Shown here one piece after another: positions 10,391 through 21,699 of a stretch of 64,000 nt of DNA. The translations under genes were made by a program, and so were the position numbers. The stretch spans positions 63,795,687 through 63,859,686 of the forward strand of contig CM065295.1 of the NCBI GenBank assembly GCA_032871835.1, written 5' to 3'. The DNA comes from Dipteronia dyeriana. Lineage: Eukaryota; Streptophyta; Magnoliopsida; Sapindales; Sapindaceae. The notes beneath the pieces were generated by a model that was given only the letters and a program-made list of their open reading frames with translations, did not search any database and was not told the DNA's origin. Positions within the stretch are counted from its first letter, which is position 1; each line of letters starts with the position of its first letter.

Positions 10391-11694
10391 ATGGTTTCAT
10401 GAATTATATAAACCGAAACAGTAGACAATATACAAAATTGAACTTGAACTTGAACTTAAACCTGAACCCTTTTTTTTAATAATATAGTGAACTTAAACTT
10501 TGTTTGCAGAGCAAGTAAAATTATATTCTTTGATGAAATTTTTAGTTTTTTTTTTTAAATTGAACTTTGCTTTTAGAAAAACATACAAAATGTTATAAAG
10601 AATGGTGTATGTTAAATTACTTCTTTTAATTAGTATGGATATAAATATAAAATTACTTATTTTTAAATAAATTTATTTTTAAAAAACAAAAATATTGATA
10701 ATATATTCAAATGTGAGAAAAAAAAAAACAAACATGTCATTTATGTTCAGATTTCAATCTCTATTCTGTCTTAAAAAAAATAAAAATTTGACCTCTTACT
10801 TTTGAAATTAGCACCACTAATAACTCTAGTTTAAATAGCACTAAAGATGAGATTGAAATAAAATTATCCTCATTTTATTCTATCATTTTCATTTACTAAT
10901 CCTTCTTTTCCTTCTTTTTTTTCTTTTCAAAATCCTCCATTGATGGAGCTCAATGGAGTTACCACCGTCGACCTCATCACTGATGAGTTGACCTACAAAA
11001 CCATCGAAAAAACGTCTATCGCATGTCAGCCATTATAACTAAAGTGTCTGTTTTCATATCCAAGCAGCGTGGCAAGAAAAACAAAGCCCAAATCGTCGTT
11101 GAACCTTCATCGTTAAATCTATGACATTTCATCACGAATTTAACGAAACCGATCATACCAATGAAGTAATGAACTAAGTATGTTCGATCTTCCAGATTCG
11201 AATATAATCGGAGTCAACCGGTGCCGTATACGTCTTGTCAGTTTCACCATTGATAGAGGTTGAACAGACCACTATCGCAAGCAATAAAGGTGGGCAGAAA
11301 GTCGAATTGGTTTGGTATTCTACTTAAATCGTCCATCGCTTGCTTATACTATGTTTTCATTTTATTAATCGTATTTATTAGTCTCAACTGGGTGACTCAC
11401 CTAGACTTGAACCTCATTTTTTCAGTTCAAGTGGATTCGGTTTAATACAGGGTTTGGGATTGATGGGCTTATTGGAAATTTTACCAACATTTTTATTTGT
11501 ATGAGCCTTTTGGATCGTAATTTGACTTCTGTAATATTATAACTTATTTATCTATAATTCAACAACTCCAAGTATTAAAAAAAAAACTTAATAATATAAA
11601 TGAAAGTCCAAACAATCCATAATACGTTCCATCATAATTTAAAATATAGTCAATAATAATAATAATAACAATCGTTATCAAGCGACGGTGAGAC
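10391..11694. other. Spacer left of the Tat/Retand copy 1
   Basis: AT-rich up to about 10930. The part 10940-11450 is more balanced in composition but has no long frame or known domain. A short (AAT)n tract sits at 11653-11670. I recognise no gene. Confidence 0.5.
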
Positions 11695-11699
11695 ATGAG
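11695..11699. other. Target duplication ATGAG, left
   Basis: ATGAG directly precedes the LTR start TGTTGACG. The same five bases follow the outer LTR end at 24414 and also the inner end of the 3' LTR at 12573. Confidence 0.75.
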
Positions 11700-12572
11700 T
11701 GTTGACGTCGATTTCTGGATTATGTCAGAAAAGCCAACAAGGATTGGATTTCGGCTATTGATTCAAAGAGAAAGAGATTCAGAGAGAGTAACGAAGACAA
11801 GTTTTACGTGAAAACTCCGATGACCGGAGAAACGTCCACGGGTGGTTGAAGGGTCAACCAAGCCAAAATCCACTATGAAAATATGATGTTTACAAGCTCT
11901 CGATCTCTCTTTTTTCTCTTTGTATTTGCTATGATTTTTGTATGCTATATTGCCTATATCTTTTGGGGTCAGATTATGGGTCTATTTATATGCCTATAGA
12001 ACCCTAATCTGCTTTGTACAAGTAATACAAGATCTTTGTATTTAATTGGGATTCGGTTACTTGCTTGAGGTTGATTTGTCTTCTTTCCTGTTTCGGAGTC
12101 TCTTATGGAAATCGAGTGGGATTCTAGTAGTGTAGTTCAATTTGAACTCGTTTCCTTATAAGAATGTAGTCTTCATAAAAAAATCAAGTTATTTCCTGAT
12201 TGGGGACTCTTCTAACTTAATGTTCCATTTTATTTGGGATTCCTTCCTGATGGATATCTTCGCGTATTTAATGACTTAATCCGTGTGAAATAAGCACCAA
12301 GTTCTTACTCGAGTCGTATTTACTCCCGAGTAAGAGTAATACCTGATGGTCCCGAGTAGCACCGTTTGAGCCCGAGTGGAAGCGTTGTTTAACCAGTCCC
12401 GAGTGTTGTTAACTGATCCCGAATAGGTTTCATTCAATATATGCTTACTCGGGCTTTCTTCTCTTTAATGATGTCTCGTAGGATATTTCCTGAGTGCCCA
12501 TTTGGGCGTCCACCTGGCTATTTTCTCCTTCCTGTCAATGACGTGTATGCTTGGTAAAATTCACATACGACA
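11700..12572 (-). repeat. 3' LTR of Tat/Retand copy 1
   Basis: It is 873 bp; on plus it starts TGTTGACGTCG and ends CACATACGACA. It is very similar to 23539-24413; by eye there are about eight differences in the first 190 bp and fewer later. A TATA-like box in element orientation (ATATAAATA) lies at 11983-11991. Confidence 0.85.
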
Positions 12573-13380
12573 ATGAGCGATAGTGATAGCTTGACATGGT
12601 GTGTTCAACGAGAAAGTGAGCGAGAGATTTCAGGCTACTGTGTGAGATAGTAAGGAATAACGAGTTGAGCGGCATAAGTTTGTGTGCAAAAGATGTGTTG
12701 ATTCTAGGGTTTGGTCAAATTAGTATTATTCTATTTATATTTTTGTTAATATATCTGTATATATTTATTCACTTAAATCAATATAAATCTATTATTCAAT
12801 AAAATAACATGTAAATATGTGTAAATACTAAAATAAATATTTATATTTATAATATATATATATATATATATATATAATATTTACTTGGTTTATTCGATTG
12901 GTTTGGTTCGATTTTTGGCAAAAGAAAATCATCCATGACTCGTTTAAACATAGTTTTTTAATCGGATTAACTCATCTTAATAGGGTGACTCGACTCGAAC
13001 ACATGTTTTTGGTTCGTTTTGGTTATGGTTACCTTAGATCGTAAAACCGTGCCCCCTCTAGCAAGTAAGAAGAAAACCAAAACCAAAAATAAAAATTAAA
13101 AAAAATTCTTATTTTGCCTCTGGTAATTCTCGAATTTATAAAAATGTCTTATAAGTCTCAAATTTACCCCATTAAGTGTAACACCCAAATTTGATTTGAT
13201 CGATTTAGTGTGTTAATGACACAAATTTTAATTGCGAATAATTATTCACCCAAAATAGAGATATCAGCATCTCAACAATTAAAAATCCTCATGAAAATCT
13301 ATAATAACAAAAAAATAACATAATCCAATCATCACAAATTGATGCTCTAACAAATGATAAATTTGATTATTCTGCTCTAA
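12573..13380. repeat. Duplicated chromosomal flank inside copy 1
   Basis: It starts ATGAGCGATAGTGATAG and matches 24414-25236 nearly base for base, including the AT microsatellite (longer in the right copy). It ends inside the first 204 bp of a solo LTR (13177-13380 equals 25032-25236). At 13381 the sequence switches abruptly to element interior (CGTTTTAAAG, equal to copy 2 at about 32967). It is not part of the LTR, as copy 2 LTRs end at the same point as 12572. Confidence 0.82.
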
Positions 13381-14853
13381 CGTTTTAAAGTTCTGACGGT
13401 TGAGGGATACTTCCTATTTTGACACGCGTCCCTCGTCTCTTTGTTTTTCAATATCATTTATGAAAAATGATTTTTGCGTCTCCCCAAACGCCGTCTACGT
13501 CATCGAGTTTCTTCATAAGTTTTTTCCCTCCTTGAAATCCTAGGGTTTCGTGCCGTCTCTTTTTCAAATTCTTTACTGAGAGACATCGTTGGTTTATTCT
13601 CAACAATTTTCAGCAGAAATGTCTTTAAACTCAGATTTCTTTATCCAGAAGTTCGCGATTCTACGTTTGAAGATCTTGCATCAATCTCAATTCAAGGTTA
13701 GTTTTAATGGGGCCATCTTTCCGTCATCGTCTCTTTAAAATCTCTTTTGATGCATTAGAACGTGGGGATTTCCAGTTAGTTTCTTGCATTAAACGATTAC
13801 TGGGGGATATCCCAATAAATGAACCTCCATTCTTAGAGGTTCATGTTTCTGGGCTTCACCCTGACGTCACTTTCAGCCCTGTATCGAGTTCTCCATCTAG
13901 TTCTGATTCTGATTCTGATATTTCTGATCACAGGGTATCTTTTCGAAGGATGGGTAAACATCAGAGCAGAAGTAAGGTATACAAGCACGGCTCGAGCAGC
14001 GTTCAGACTAGGGAACAAACTGTTAACGAGGGTGACGTTGATGAAGTGTACAGGGCGTCTCGTCTTTCGTTTTCTGATATTCGCTCGAGTGGCTTTGATA
14101 CTGAGCCGAATGTGGTCGGGCCAGCTGAGATAGAAAAATACCGCTCCCAATTCGACTTGCCAGACTCAGTCACTTTGGTTCCTGCAGGGGATAGAGCCGT
14201 ATGGAATCCTCCTGAAGGTATGGTCGCGATTTATGGATCGATGCTATGCTGTGGCGTTACACTTCCCTTTCAGCCTTTTATTGCCTGGTTTTTGGCTGAA
14301 GCAGGGATAGCCCCAGCTCAATTGGCCCCGAATAGTTATAAAATCTTGATGTGCATGTGGCATATGTTCAGTCGAATGAACCTTTCACCGCATTCCCCGA
14401 ATGAAATCAGGCATTTCTTTACGCTGAGGCAGGTTAGCAAGACAGGGACATATTTTCTTGCATCTACTCCATCGGACGGTTCGGTCCCCAAAGAAGCAAA
14501 GGTGAATCGGGAGGTAGATACCTCTGATGACCCAAAAAAGAAGGGTTTTGTATGAGGATTCCCTACATCCAACAAGTTCTGGAAGAACAGTTAGTTTTTT
14601 GCTGAAGGGGCTCTCGGGCTCAACGTCACTATTGGATCTGAGGATTCCCGAAAGGTGTTGAGTGTTCCCGGTTTCTTCTGTTCCCCCAAAGTGTGGAACA
14701 AGAAAATAATTAATTATAGTGATTCTGAGTTGAAGAGGCTGACTCGGGCAGATGTTAGTACTCAGGAGAAGAGGAGCAAGTGCTACCTTTTTAAAGAGGA
14801 GGATTTGATAAAGCTCGGCTTCTTCAGACAGATTTCGGGTCATCGCATGCGAT

Positions 14854-14928
14854 GTAAGTAACCCGGTGCCCTTTCTGTTGTATTTTTCTGCTTTTCATTT
14901 TCTGACATGAATCTTTTTTTTTTTTTAG
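14854..14928 (+). other. Intron 1 of antisense gene, copy 1
   Basis: 75 bp: GTAAGTA donor, a T-rich tract, then TTTTTAG acceptor before TGTTCGATAAGG. Copy 2 has the same intron position (34433-34514), with coding similarity on both sides and little inside. Confidence 0.7.
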
Positions 14929-15688
14929 TGTTCGATAAGGACATCGTCAGCGATCTTCAGGCTCGCCAGGTGAAGTTGATTCTGTAAGCGAGTAGAAAAG
15001 AAGCTTTCCGTCAGGGCGATGAGGGTATTGCTCCACCCGAGCCTGATGAGAAAACTGACACTGTTGAGGAACGAATTTCGGAGTGCATTGATCAGGGTGC
15101 TCAGCCTCCTATTCAGGATTCTGCTAGTCCCAGTGGCCAGAGTGTGCCAGCTGACACCCAACTGCCTGATAATAGGGAGAGGCAATGTGAAGGCCTAGGT
15201 GAAGAGCCTGTTGGACGGTTTGAAACCGCCGACGGTGGTAACGTCTTGACAGATCAAGTACCTGCAGGTGCCAAATTCTTTGAGTCTTTTCGAGACGATC
15301 AGCAGAAGATCCTGCTGCTATCTTAACTTTCACCGTTTTCAGGGTGAGAAGCGAAAGACAGTTAGTTCGTCGTCTCGCCCTCTCAAAGTTCATCGGGTAG
15401 TCTCATTTATTGACTCCAGCGATAAAGATGTTGCGGATGAGATTGCCCCGAGTGTTGGTGCTAGAGCATCAGTAGATGCGGCCACTCCAGAACCGAGTAG
15501 GGTTTCTTCTACCCCCGAGGTTGGAGAATGAGGGCTGAACCTTGGGGATTCATTCAAATCTTTCTCCCCAAGATATGCTACGGGAGATATCCTCTGGTCA
15601 GGCTTTTATCAAGGAGGACCGCTGGAGCGGTTTTAGAGATGGTTCACCTTCCGAACGTCTCCAAAATGTTTTCAACTGTGCATCTTAT

Positions 15689-15753
15689 GTAAGTTAAATC
15701 TGACTCCTTTATTGTTTTGCTTCTGCCAGATTTCTAAGTATATTCCTTTGCAG
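15689..15753 (+). other. Intron 2 of antisense gene, copy 1
   Basis: 65 bp: GTAAGTT donor after CATCTTAT and TTTGCAG acceptor before ATGGTGGCCGAATT. Copy 2 has it at 35354-35421. It is short for a plant intron, but the sites match in both copies. Confidence 0.62.
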
Positions 15754-16685
15754 ATGGTGGCCGAATTTGCTGAGCTTATTTAGACGCAGCAACATCAAGC
15801 CGATCGAATAAGGCGTATAGAGGCCTAGCTGAAGGCGAGTGAGGAGGGCCGTGCTCGAGCCGAGAAAGCATACCAGCAGGAGGTCGGTTCTGTATAAATA
15901 TTTTCCGACCATTGTCTGGCGAAACAGGTTGAAGCCGAGGACAAGGCATCTCTGGCAGAAGAGAAGGTTGCATCACTTCAAAATCTTCTATCTTCTGCTG
16001 AAGAATCCATGATCAAGGCCGAGCAAGAGGCGGAGCAGGCGAAGTCGGCGTATGACCAAACAATCGAAGATCTGGAGCGTCAAGTGCTGACAGTTGAATC
16101 CCTTTCCCGAGAGGCCAGGTTGGAACTGGAAGTCCAAGGGGTGGATCGTTTTAAAAGATCCCCTGCTTACGATGCCCTACTTTTTTAGGAATTTCAACGT
16201 GGGCTAGTTTTGGTCGGTGAGTTCTTCAAAGTTAAGAATAGGGCAACCGAGAAAGCCCGAGCTAATTGGGAGCTGTCAATCAAACATCACGTGGATCGGT
16301 CCTTGGAATCTCTTCGGATTCAGATGAAGGAATGGAGAGCCTACTGTCGTAGTCAAGGCAAAGAGCCCCATCCCATGCATTTAGAGATTCAGTCCGAGCA
16401 TTCTCTCTCGACCTTTTATGCAAGTCAAGAGTCGGTTGAGGGTGTAGTCCTAGTTGTCGGGCCTGTCCCGGGTGAAGATTACAGCTAGTGGAAGGATGAT
16501 ACTGTCGACGATATCACTTGGCCGTCTAATGACAGCCTGCTTTGTGAGTACGAGATAGTGCCAGATCTGAGTATTGGCAAAGGCTCGAAATCCTCGCAAC
16601 CTTAATTTTGTAGATATGTAGAAAATTCTGATTTTTTTTACTTGTATAAAACCATTCTTTGAACTGTAACAATTCTTTTAGGAGC

Positions 16686-16691
16686 AATAAA
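16686..16691 (+). terminator. Poly(A) signal of antisense gene, copy 1
   Basis: AATAAA lies 81 bp after the stop codon, downstream of TTTTGTA-rich sequence of the plant far-upstream type. It is conserved at the same place in copy 2 (36364). Confidence 0.5.
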
Positions 16692-16770
16692 ATTCTATTT
16701 TATTTTGAATTGAATGGTCTTGATCTGTTCATTGCTGATTGTTGCCGAGTCATGTATTAAATTGGCTAAT

Positions 16771-17315
16771 GTTCGGGTAACTTAACCGAGTATCTTATTA
16801 AACCGGTTATTACCCGAATGACTTTAATTGCCAAGTATCTTATTAAACTGGCTTTTTCAATGTTCGGGTAACTTAAGCGAGTATCTTATTAAACCGGTTG
16901 TTACCCGAATGACTTCAATTGCCAAGTATCTTATTAAACTGGCTTCTTTAATATTCGGGTAACTTAACCGAATATCTTTTTAAACCGGCTATTACCCAAA
17001 TGACTTCAATTGCCAAGTATCTTATTAAACTGGCTTCTTCAATGTTCGGGTAACTTAACCGAGTATCTTATTAAACTGGCTATTACCCGAATGACTTCAA
17101 TTGCCAAGTATCTTATTAAACTGGCTTCTTCAAGTTCGGGTAACTTAACTGAGTATCTTATTAAACCGACGGTTACCCGAATGCTTTCAATTGCCAAGTA
17201 TCTTATTAAACTGGCTTTTTCAATGTTTGGGTAACTTAACCGAGTATCTTATTAAACCGGCTGTTACCCGAATGACTTCAATTGCCAAGTATCTTATTAA
17301 ACTGACTCTTTATTA
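16771..17315. repeat. 91-bp tandem repeat array behind pol, copy 1
   Basis: Six units start at 16771, 16862, 16953, 17044, 17134 and 17225. Each has two half-units built on AGTATCTTATTAAAC, one preceded by GTTCGGGTAAC and one followed by GTTACCCGAAT, so the halves carry short inverted segments. It lies between the antisense gene's end and the integrase end, i.e. in the 3' untranslated part of the element. Copy 2 keeps only about one unit. Confidence 0.85.
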
Positions 17316-17877
17316 TTAACCGAGTCATCTTAAAACAGACAAGTTTACACTTGTTTTTCATACCCAGTTGCTACCCGAACGTTACATCAAGGCTCACCAT
17401 GATCATACGTTCGAGTCCTTACGTAATACCAAGGACGTCTCCCCAGTTTTTATGCGCAAGGGTTTGCCGAATCGTTGAGCTCTTTTTTAAAAAAATTGCT
17501 TCAACACAGCTACGCATTTCACCGGAATTTCTCCCGATAGAGTCCCGAGCATTTTTCCAGAGTCTGGTGCATCGGGTTTTCCTTTTTACGAAGATCATTT
17601 TGACCCATCTCGGCTGGCATGCTCCTACAAGCTTCTCCTCCCATTCGGGATTTGATGGTCCCGAGAATTCTATTTGCATGTTCTTATTATCATGCTTTGC
17701 TTCCATATGTTCTTATTATCATATGCCTTCTTTTGAAAATCCCGAGCTAGATGATATCCTTTCGAAAATTCCAAGTAGTTTTATTTATTACTGCAAAAAA
17801 TCAACAAAGATTTAAATTACAGTTTAATATTTATCCTGACTAATATTGTCCTGACTAAAAAAAAAGAACATGTAATT
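17316..17877 (-). other. Conserved 3' untranslated part of gag-pol, copy 1
   Basis: No domain is visible, but the stretch is conserved with 36500-37050 of copy 2, including CCAAGGACGTCTCCCCAGTT and several CCCGAG words. The open frames on both strands here are not supported by domains. Confidence 0.5.
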
Positions 17878-19140
17878 TTAAGGATAGAAAATCTTCATAT
17901 ATTGGGCATTGCATGGTCGGGGTAAAACCCCTCCATTGGGTCGAGCAATCCAATAAGCTCCATGGCCAGCTATCCCCTCGATCTTGTATGGGCCTTCCCA
18001 TTTATCAGCCAGGGATCTTGCGGCTTTATTTTTTGTGTTCAATGACACCTTCCTGAGCACCAGGTCTCCTAGCTGAAATTTCCTAATCCGAACAAGAGAG
18101 TTGTAGTGGCGAGCCACTCTTTTTTGATATGTTGTATTTCTTATTCGGGACTTTTCCCTCTTTTCTTCTAGCTCATCCAAACTTTGTAGTAGCATATCAA
18201 CATTCTGTTCTTCATCGTATAGCTTGACCCGTGGTGACGCATACGATGTTTCTATGGGAATAACAACTTCTATTCCAAATGCTAAAGTGTATGGAGTCTC
18301 TCCTGTTGAAGTCCTCGTTGTCGTCCGATATGCCTATAATACTTCAGGAAGCTTTTCAAGCCAGCTTCCTTTTTTGGCATCCAGCTTTGCTTTGATGGTG
18401 TGCTTGATAATTTTATTTACTGCTTCTACCTGCCCATTTGTTTGAGGGTGGGCTGGTGTGGCGTAGTAATTAGCAATCTGGTACTTCTCGCACAACTGTC
18501 TGAACTTCAGGTTATCAAACTGGGTGCCATTGTCAGTGATTATAGTGTCTAAAACTCCAAACCTATAAAGTATGTTTTTCTTTACAAAATTTATGGTGTT
18601 AGCTTCTGTGATATGCACCAGCGCTTCAGCTTCTGCCCATTTTGTGAAATAATCGACAGCGACTATGACGTGCTTTGCTCCACCCCTGTCCCAGCTAGCA
18701 TTGGGCCTATCAGTTCTAGGCCCCACATGGCGAATGGCCATGGGGCGGTGAGGTTTTTAAGTTTTTCTGGGGGTTGTCGGATATCTTTAGCAATCCTTTG
18801 ACAAGTATTGCAACTTTCCGACCATTGTTGTGCATCAGAGAAAAGCGTAGGCCAGTAATAGCCTTACCTGAGTACCTTATGTGCCAGACTTCTAACCCCA
18901 GTGTGGTTCCCGCAAATTCCTCCGTGGATCTCTTGAAGTATTCAATGTGCATCTTCTTCCGGTACATATCTCTGGAGAGCTCGGGAAAACCCCCTTCTAT
19001 ATAATTCTCCTCCGATCATGGTATACCTAGCCGATCGATACCTGATGTGCTTTGCTAATACCGGATCTTCTAGGAGCACGCCTTCTTCCAGGAATCTTCT
19101 CAGCTGGACCATCCAACCGTCTTGCGGTGTTCAGATTTCT
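17878..19140 (-). pseudogene. Integrase, Tat/Retand copy 1
   Basis: The core (18334-18741) reads AVDYFTKWAEAEAL (first Asp), ITDNGTQFDN (second Asp) and NGQVEAVNK (Glu): all three DDE residues are kept. The C-terminal barrel (17878-18195) has FQLGDLVLRKVSL, DKWEGPYKI and ends AQYMKIFYP. A frame break lies between these parts (18196-18333). The N-terminal zinc-finger region (18742-19140) is out of frame, readable only in pieces such as the stretch around 18770-18960. Not functional as one protein. Confidence 0.82.
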
Positions 19141-19149
19141 TAAATTTCC

Positions 19150-20000
19150 AAATGCTTAGGTTCAGTTGTACTTGGTTTAAGGAGGTGTGCAACTAGAATG
19201 GTCTTTGGTCTGATTGAGGTTGTTGCTGACACTAATTTAGATAATGCGTCAGCCTTTTCATTTTCTTCCCTGGGGATCTGAGCGATCTTGTATTCTTTAA
19301 ATTTTTAGAGGAGCTGTTTCGCGATGTCACAGTAGGCTATCATTCCTTTATCTTTTGCCTGGTACTCATCCATAACCTGGTTGACAACTACCTGTGAATC
19401 GCTGAATATCTCAACTTCATCTGCCCCGAGAGCTATGCAGACTCTAATTCTAGCTAACAATGCCACGTACTCTGCTTGATTATTGGTTGCTTTAAAATCA
19501 AATCTCATGGCACATTCAACATCATCTCCTTCTAGGGTGTGAACTATGATCCCTGCCCCGCTGCCATGAGTATTTGAAGAGCCATCAACATACAGTTTCC
19601 ATGGGAAACTCTTATCCAATAGTCTTTTTGCTTCCAGGTTTGGTTCTGTGAACTCGGCTATGAAGTCTGCCACAGCTTGTCCTTTAAGGGGGGTTCTGGG
19701 GACATAATGAATATCGAATTGACTTAGCTCGATTGCCCATTTGGTAAGTCTTCCTGATATTTCTTGTTTTTGTAAAATTTGTCTTAATGGGCAATTGGTG
19801 AGAACTTGGATTGTATGGGCCTGAAAATATGGTCTCAGCTTTTTTACTGCTGAAACCAATGCTAAGGCCATCTTCTCTGCCTGTGAGTACCTGGCCTCAG
19901 CCTGTACGAGTGCCTTGTCGGTTTAATACACTGGTTTCTGCACTCCATCTTCTGTTCTGACTAAGATTGAACTTGTTGTAAGCTCGGTTATTGACAGATA
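19150..20000 (-). pseudogene. Two RNase H modules, Tat/Retand copy 1
   Basis: The open part 19305-19871 joins the end of the first, degenerate retroviral RNase H (KMALALVSAVKKLRPYF, GRLTKWAIELSQFDI) to a second archaeal-type RNase H with LYVDGSSNTHGSGAGI (Asp), NNQAEYVALL (Glu) and IFSDSQVVVNQV (Asp). Such doubling is a known mark of the Tat branch. The frame ends at 19305 in KQLL, followed by a stop before the spacer to the integrase; upstream, a stop at 19921-19923 interrupts the first module. Confidence 0.8.
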
Positions 20001-20019
20001 CAACTGAAGTATTTCCCCT

Positions 20020-20860
20020 TTTTGCGGTTTTGAGAGAACAGGAGCCTGTCCCAAGTACTCTTTTATTTTTAAGAATGCCTACTCGCACTCTTTATTCCAC
20101 TCAAGTCATTTCCCTTTTTTGATTATCTTGAAGAAGGGTGCGCACCTGTCTGTAGCCCTTGGATGAATCTTCCCAAGGAGGCTAAACACCCTGTTAAGCG
20201 TTGTACCTCTTTCAATGTTTTAGGTGAGGTCATTTCTTGTAAAGCCTGGATCTTCTCGGGATTAACTTCGATTCCTCTTTGATGGACTTGAAAACCCAAG
20301 AATCTCCCCGAATGGACTCCGGATAAACATTTGTTCAGGTTTAATTTCATCTAGTATCTTCTCAGAACATCAAATGTCTCTCGGAGATCCCGGGCATGCT
20401 CATCTGCCGAGACGCTTTTAGTCAACATGTCATCAATGTGCACTTCCACGTTCCTTCCTATTTGCCGAGTGAAGATTTTGTTGACCAATCTTTGATACGT
20501 AGCACCTGCATTTTTTAAACCGAAGGGCATTACTGTGTAGCAATATAAACCCTGATCCGTTGTGAAAGCTGTTTTTTCTTCATTAGCTTTGCTCATCCGG
20601 ATCTGATTGTATCCCGAGTAAGTGTCCATGAAGCTGAGCAATTCATGACCTGTTGTGGCATCCACCAGCTGGTCTATCCTTAGAAGTGGGAAGCTATCCT
20701 TTGGACATGCCTTGTTTAGATCCGTGAAATCTACGCACATCCTCCATTGTCCATTTTTCTTTTGGACGAGGACTACGTTGGCGACCCACTAAGGGTAGTT
20801 AACTTCTCTTATTGATCCAGTTGCCAGTAGCTTTTCACCCTCTTGTTTGATTGCTTGACT
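20020..20860 (-). pseudogene. Reverse transcriptase, Tat/Retand copy 1
   Basis: Readable from WVANVVLVQKKNGQWRMCVD through LNKACPKDSFPL, MDTYSGYNQI (first Asp), YTVMPFGLKNAGATYQRL and VEVHIDDMLTKS (active-site pair DD; the copy 2 form is VYIDDM), then the thumb (GRFLGFQVHQRGI) and CLASLGRFIQG. In-frame stops at about 20788 (P-stop-W) and 20350 (Y-stop-M) break it from the protease and within the palm/thumb. Confidence 0.85.
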
Positions 20861-21660
20861 TCTTTCAGGATTGAACGATCTTCTCTTTTGTATTACCGGT
20901 TTTACATTCTGGCTAACCGCGAGATGGTGGGATATTACTCGGGCATCTATTCCGATCATATCTTGGGTACTCCAAGCGAATACATCTTTGTACTCTCTAA
21001 GAAGATTGGTTAAGTCTTGCTTGCCTTTTCCATCCAAGTTGGCCCCGATCTTGATTTTCTTATCCTGTTCGTCTTCTTCAAGTACTACTTCAACCAATTC
21101 TGTTTTGTATTCATTCGAGCCCTCCCTTGGATCCAGTTCGAATGACAAGGATTCTTTACACGGATTTGGCTGTATTATGGTGCACACTTGTTCAGCATCA
21201 TGCTTGTCTCTGTATACTGACAGGTTTGCTCTTCGGGCCATCTCTTGGGATCCCTTGACCATCCCAACCCCTTGTTCTGTTGGGAACGTGATCATTAATG
21301 CATAAGTGGTCGTCACGGCCTTTGTTTTATTTAGGAATGGCCGGCCCAATAATGCATTATACGGCAAATTATCCAAGTTAACTACCACGAAGTCGAGAAG
21401 GACAGTCCTCTGGCATGGTGCCGTTCCAATCTTTACGGGTAGTTTTACCGTCCCGAGTGACCTGACCTCTATCCCCCCAAACCCTCTTAATGGAGTATGG
21501 AAATGCTGTAAATCTTTTCGGTCTAGTCTTAGCAGGTCATATACAGCCATGCTTAGGATGCCTGTTGAACTCCCATTATCTATTAAAATTCTCCAGACTT
21601 CCCTATGGCCAATCCGGGCACTTATAACCAAAGCGTCATTAGCTTGAACATCGACGCCAT
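20789..21660 (-). pseudogene. Aspartic protease and linker, Tat/Retand copy 1
   Basis: The frame of 280 codons has the active site ILIDNGSSTGIL (Asp-Asn-Gly form usual in the Tat branch), YNALLGRPFLNKTKAV (flap-side motif), an acidic linker and YKDVFAWSTQDMIGID followed by the RT start. It is open apart from its end at the stop before WVANVV. The upstream Gag-protease junction continues in the same general frame with breaks. Confidence 0.82.
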
Positions 21661-21699
21661 GGGAATCTGCCTCTGTAAAGACTATTGGGTCACATCCTT

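Larger units (their letters stand above)
13707..16605 (+). pseudogene. Antisense spliced gene of Tat/Retand, Transposase_28-like (copy 1)
   Basis: It is read opposite to gag-pol. The first 282 codons (from MGPSFRHRLFK, 13707) are open: an N-terminal helix-rich part, a Ser/Asp-rich stretch, then a domain from about residue 150 (VTLVPAGDRAVWNPPEG, LPFQPFIAWFLAEAGI, QLAPNSYKILMCMW) resembling the plant 'putative gypsy type transposon' family (Pfam Transposase_28). A TGA at 14553 replaces the Trp codon of copy 2. The frame continues through intron 1 (14854-14928), an acidic Pro/Glu-rich part, intron 2 (15689-15753), a Glu/Lys/Ala-rich coiled coil (15754-16190) and a conserved C-terminal part (16210-16605), with several more stops. 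Function unknown. Confidence 0.75.

Noticed and set aside
11700..13380. Reading this whole block as a 1.68-kb LTR paired with 23539-25236
   Set aside because: Copy 2 LTRs end at the place corresponding to 12572, ATGAG stands exactly at that boundary, and the extra part contains the start of an unrelated solo LTR.
13833..14150. Open frames on the other strand and other phase across the antisense gene
   Set aside because: They are shadows of the conserved 13707 frame and do not keep their reading in copy 2.
17010..17234. Repetitive open frame over the 91-bp array (IKLA...YLIK repeats)
   Set aside because: The frame is a by-product of a repeat whose length is near a multiple of three; copy 2 lacks it and no start context or domain supports it.
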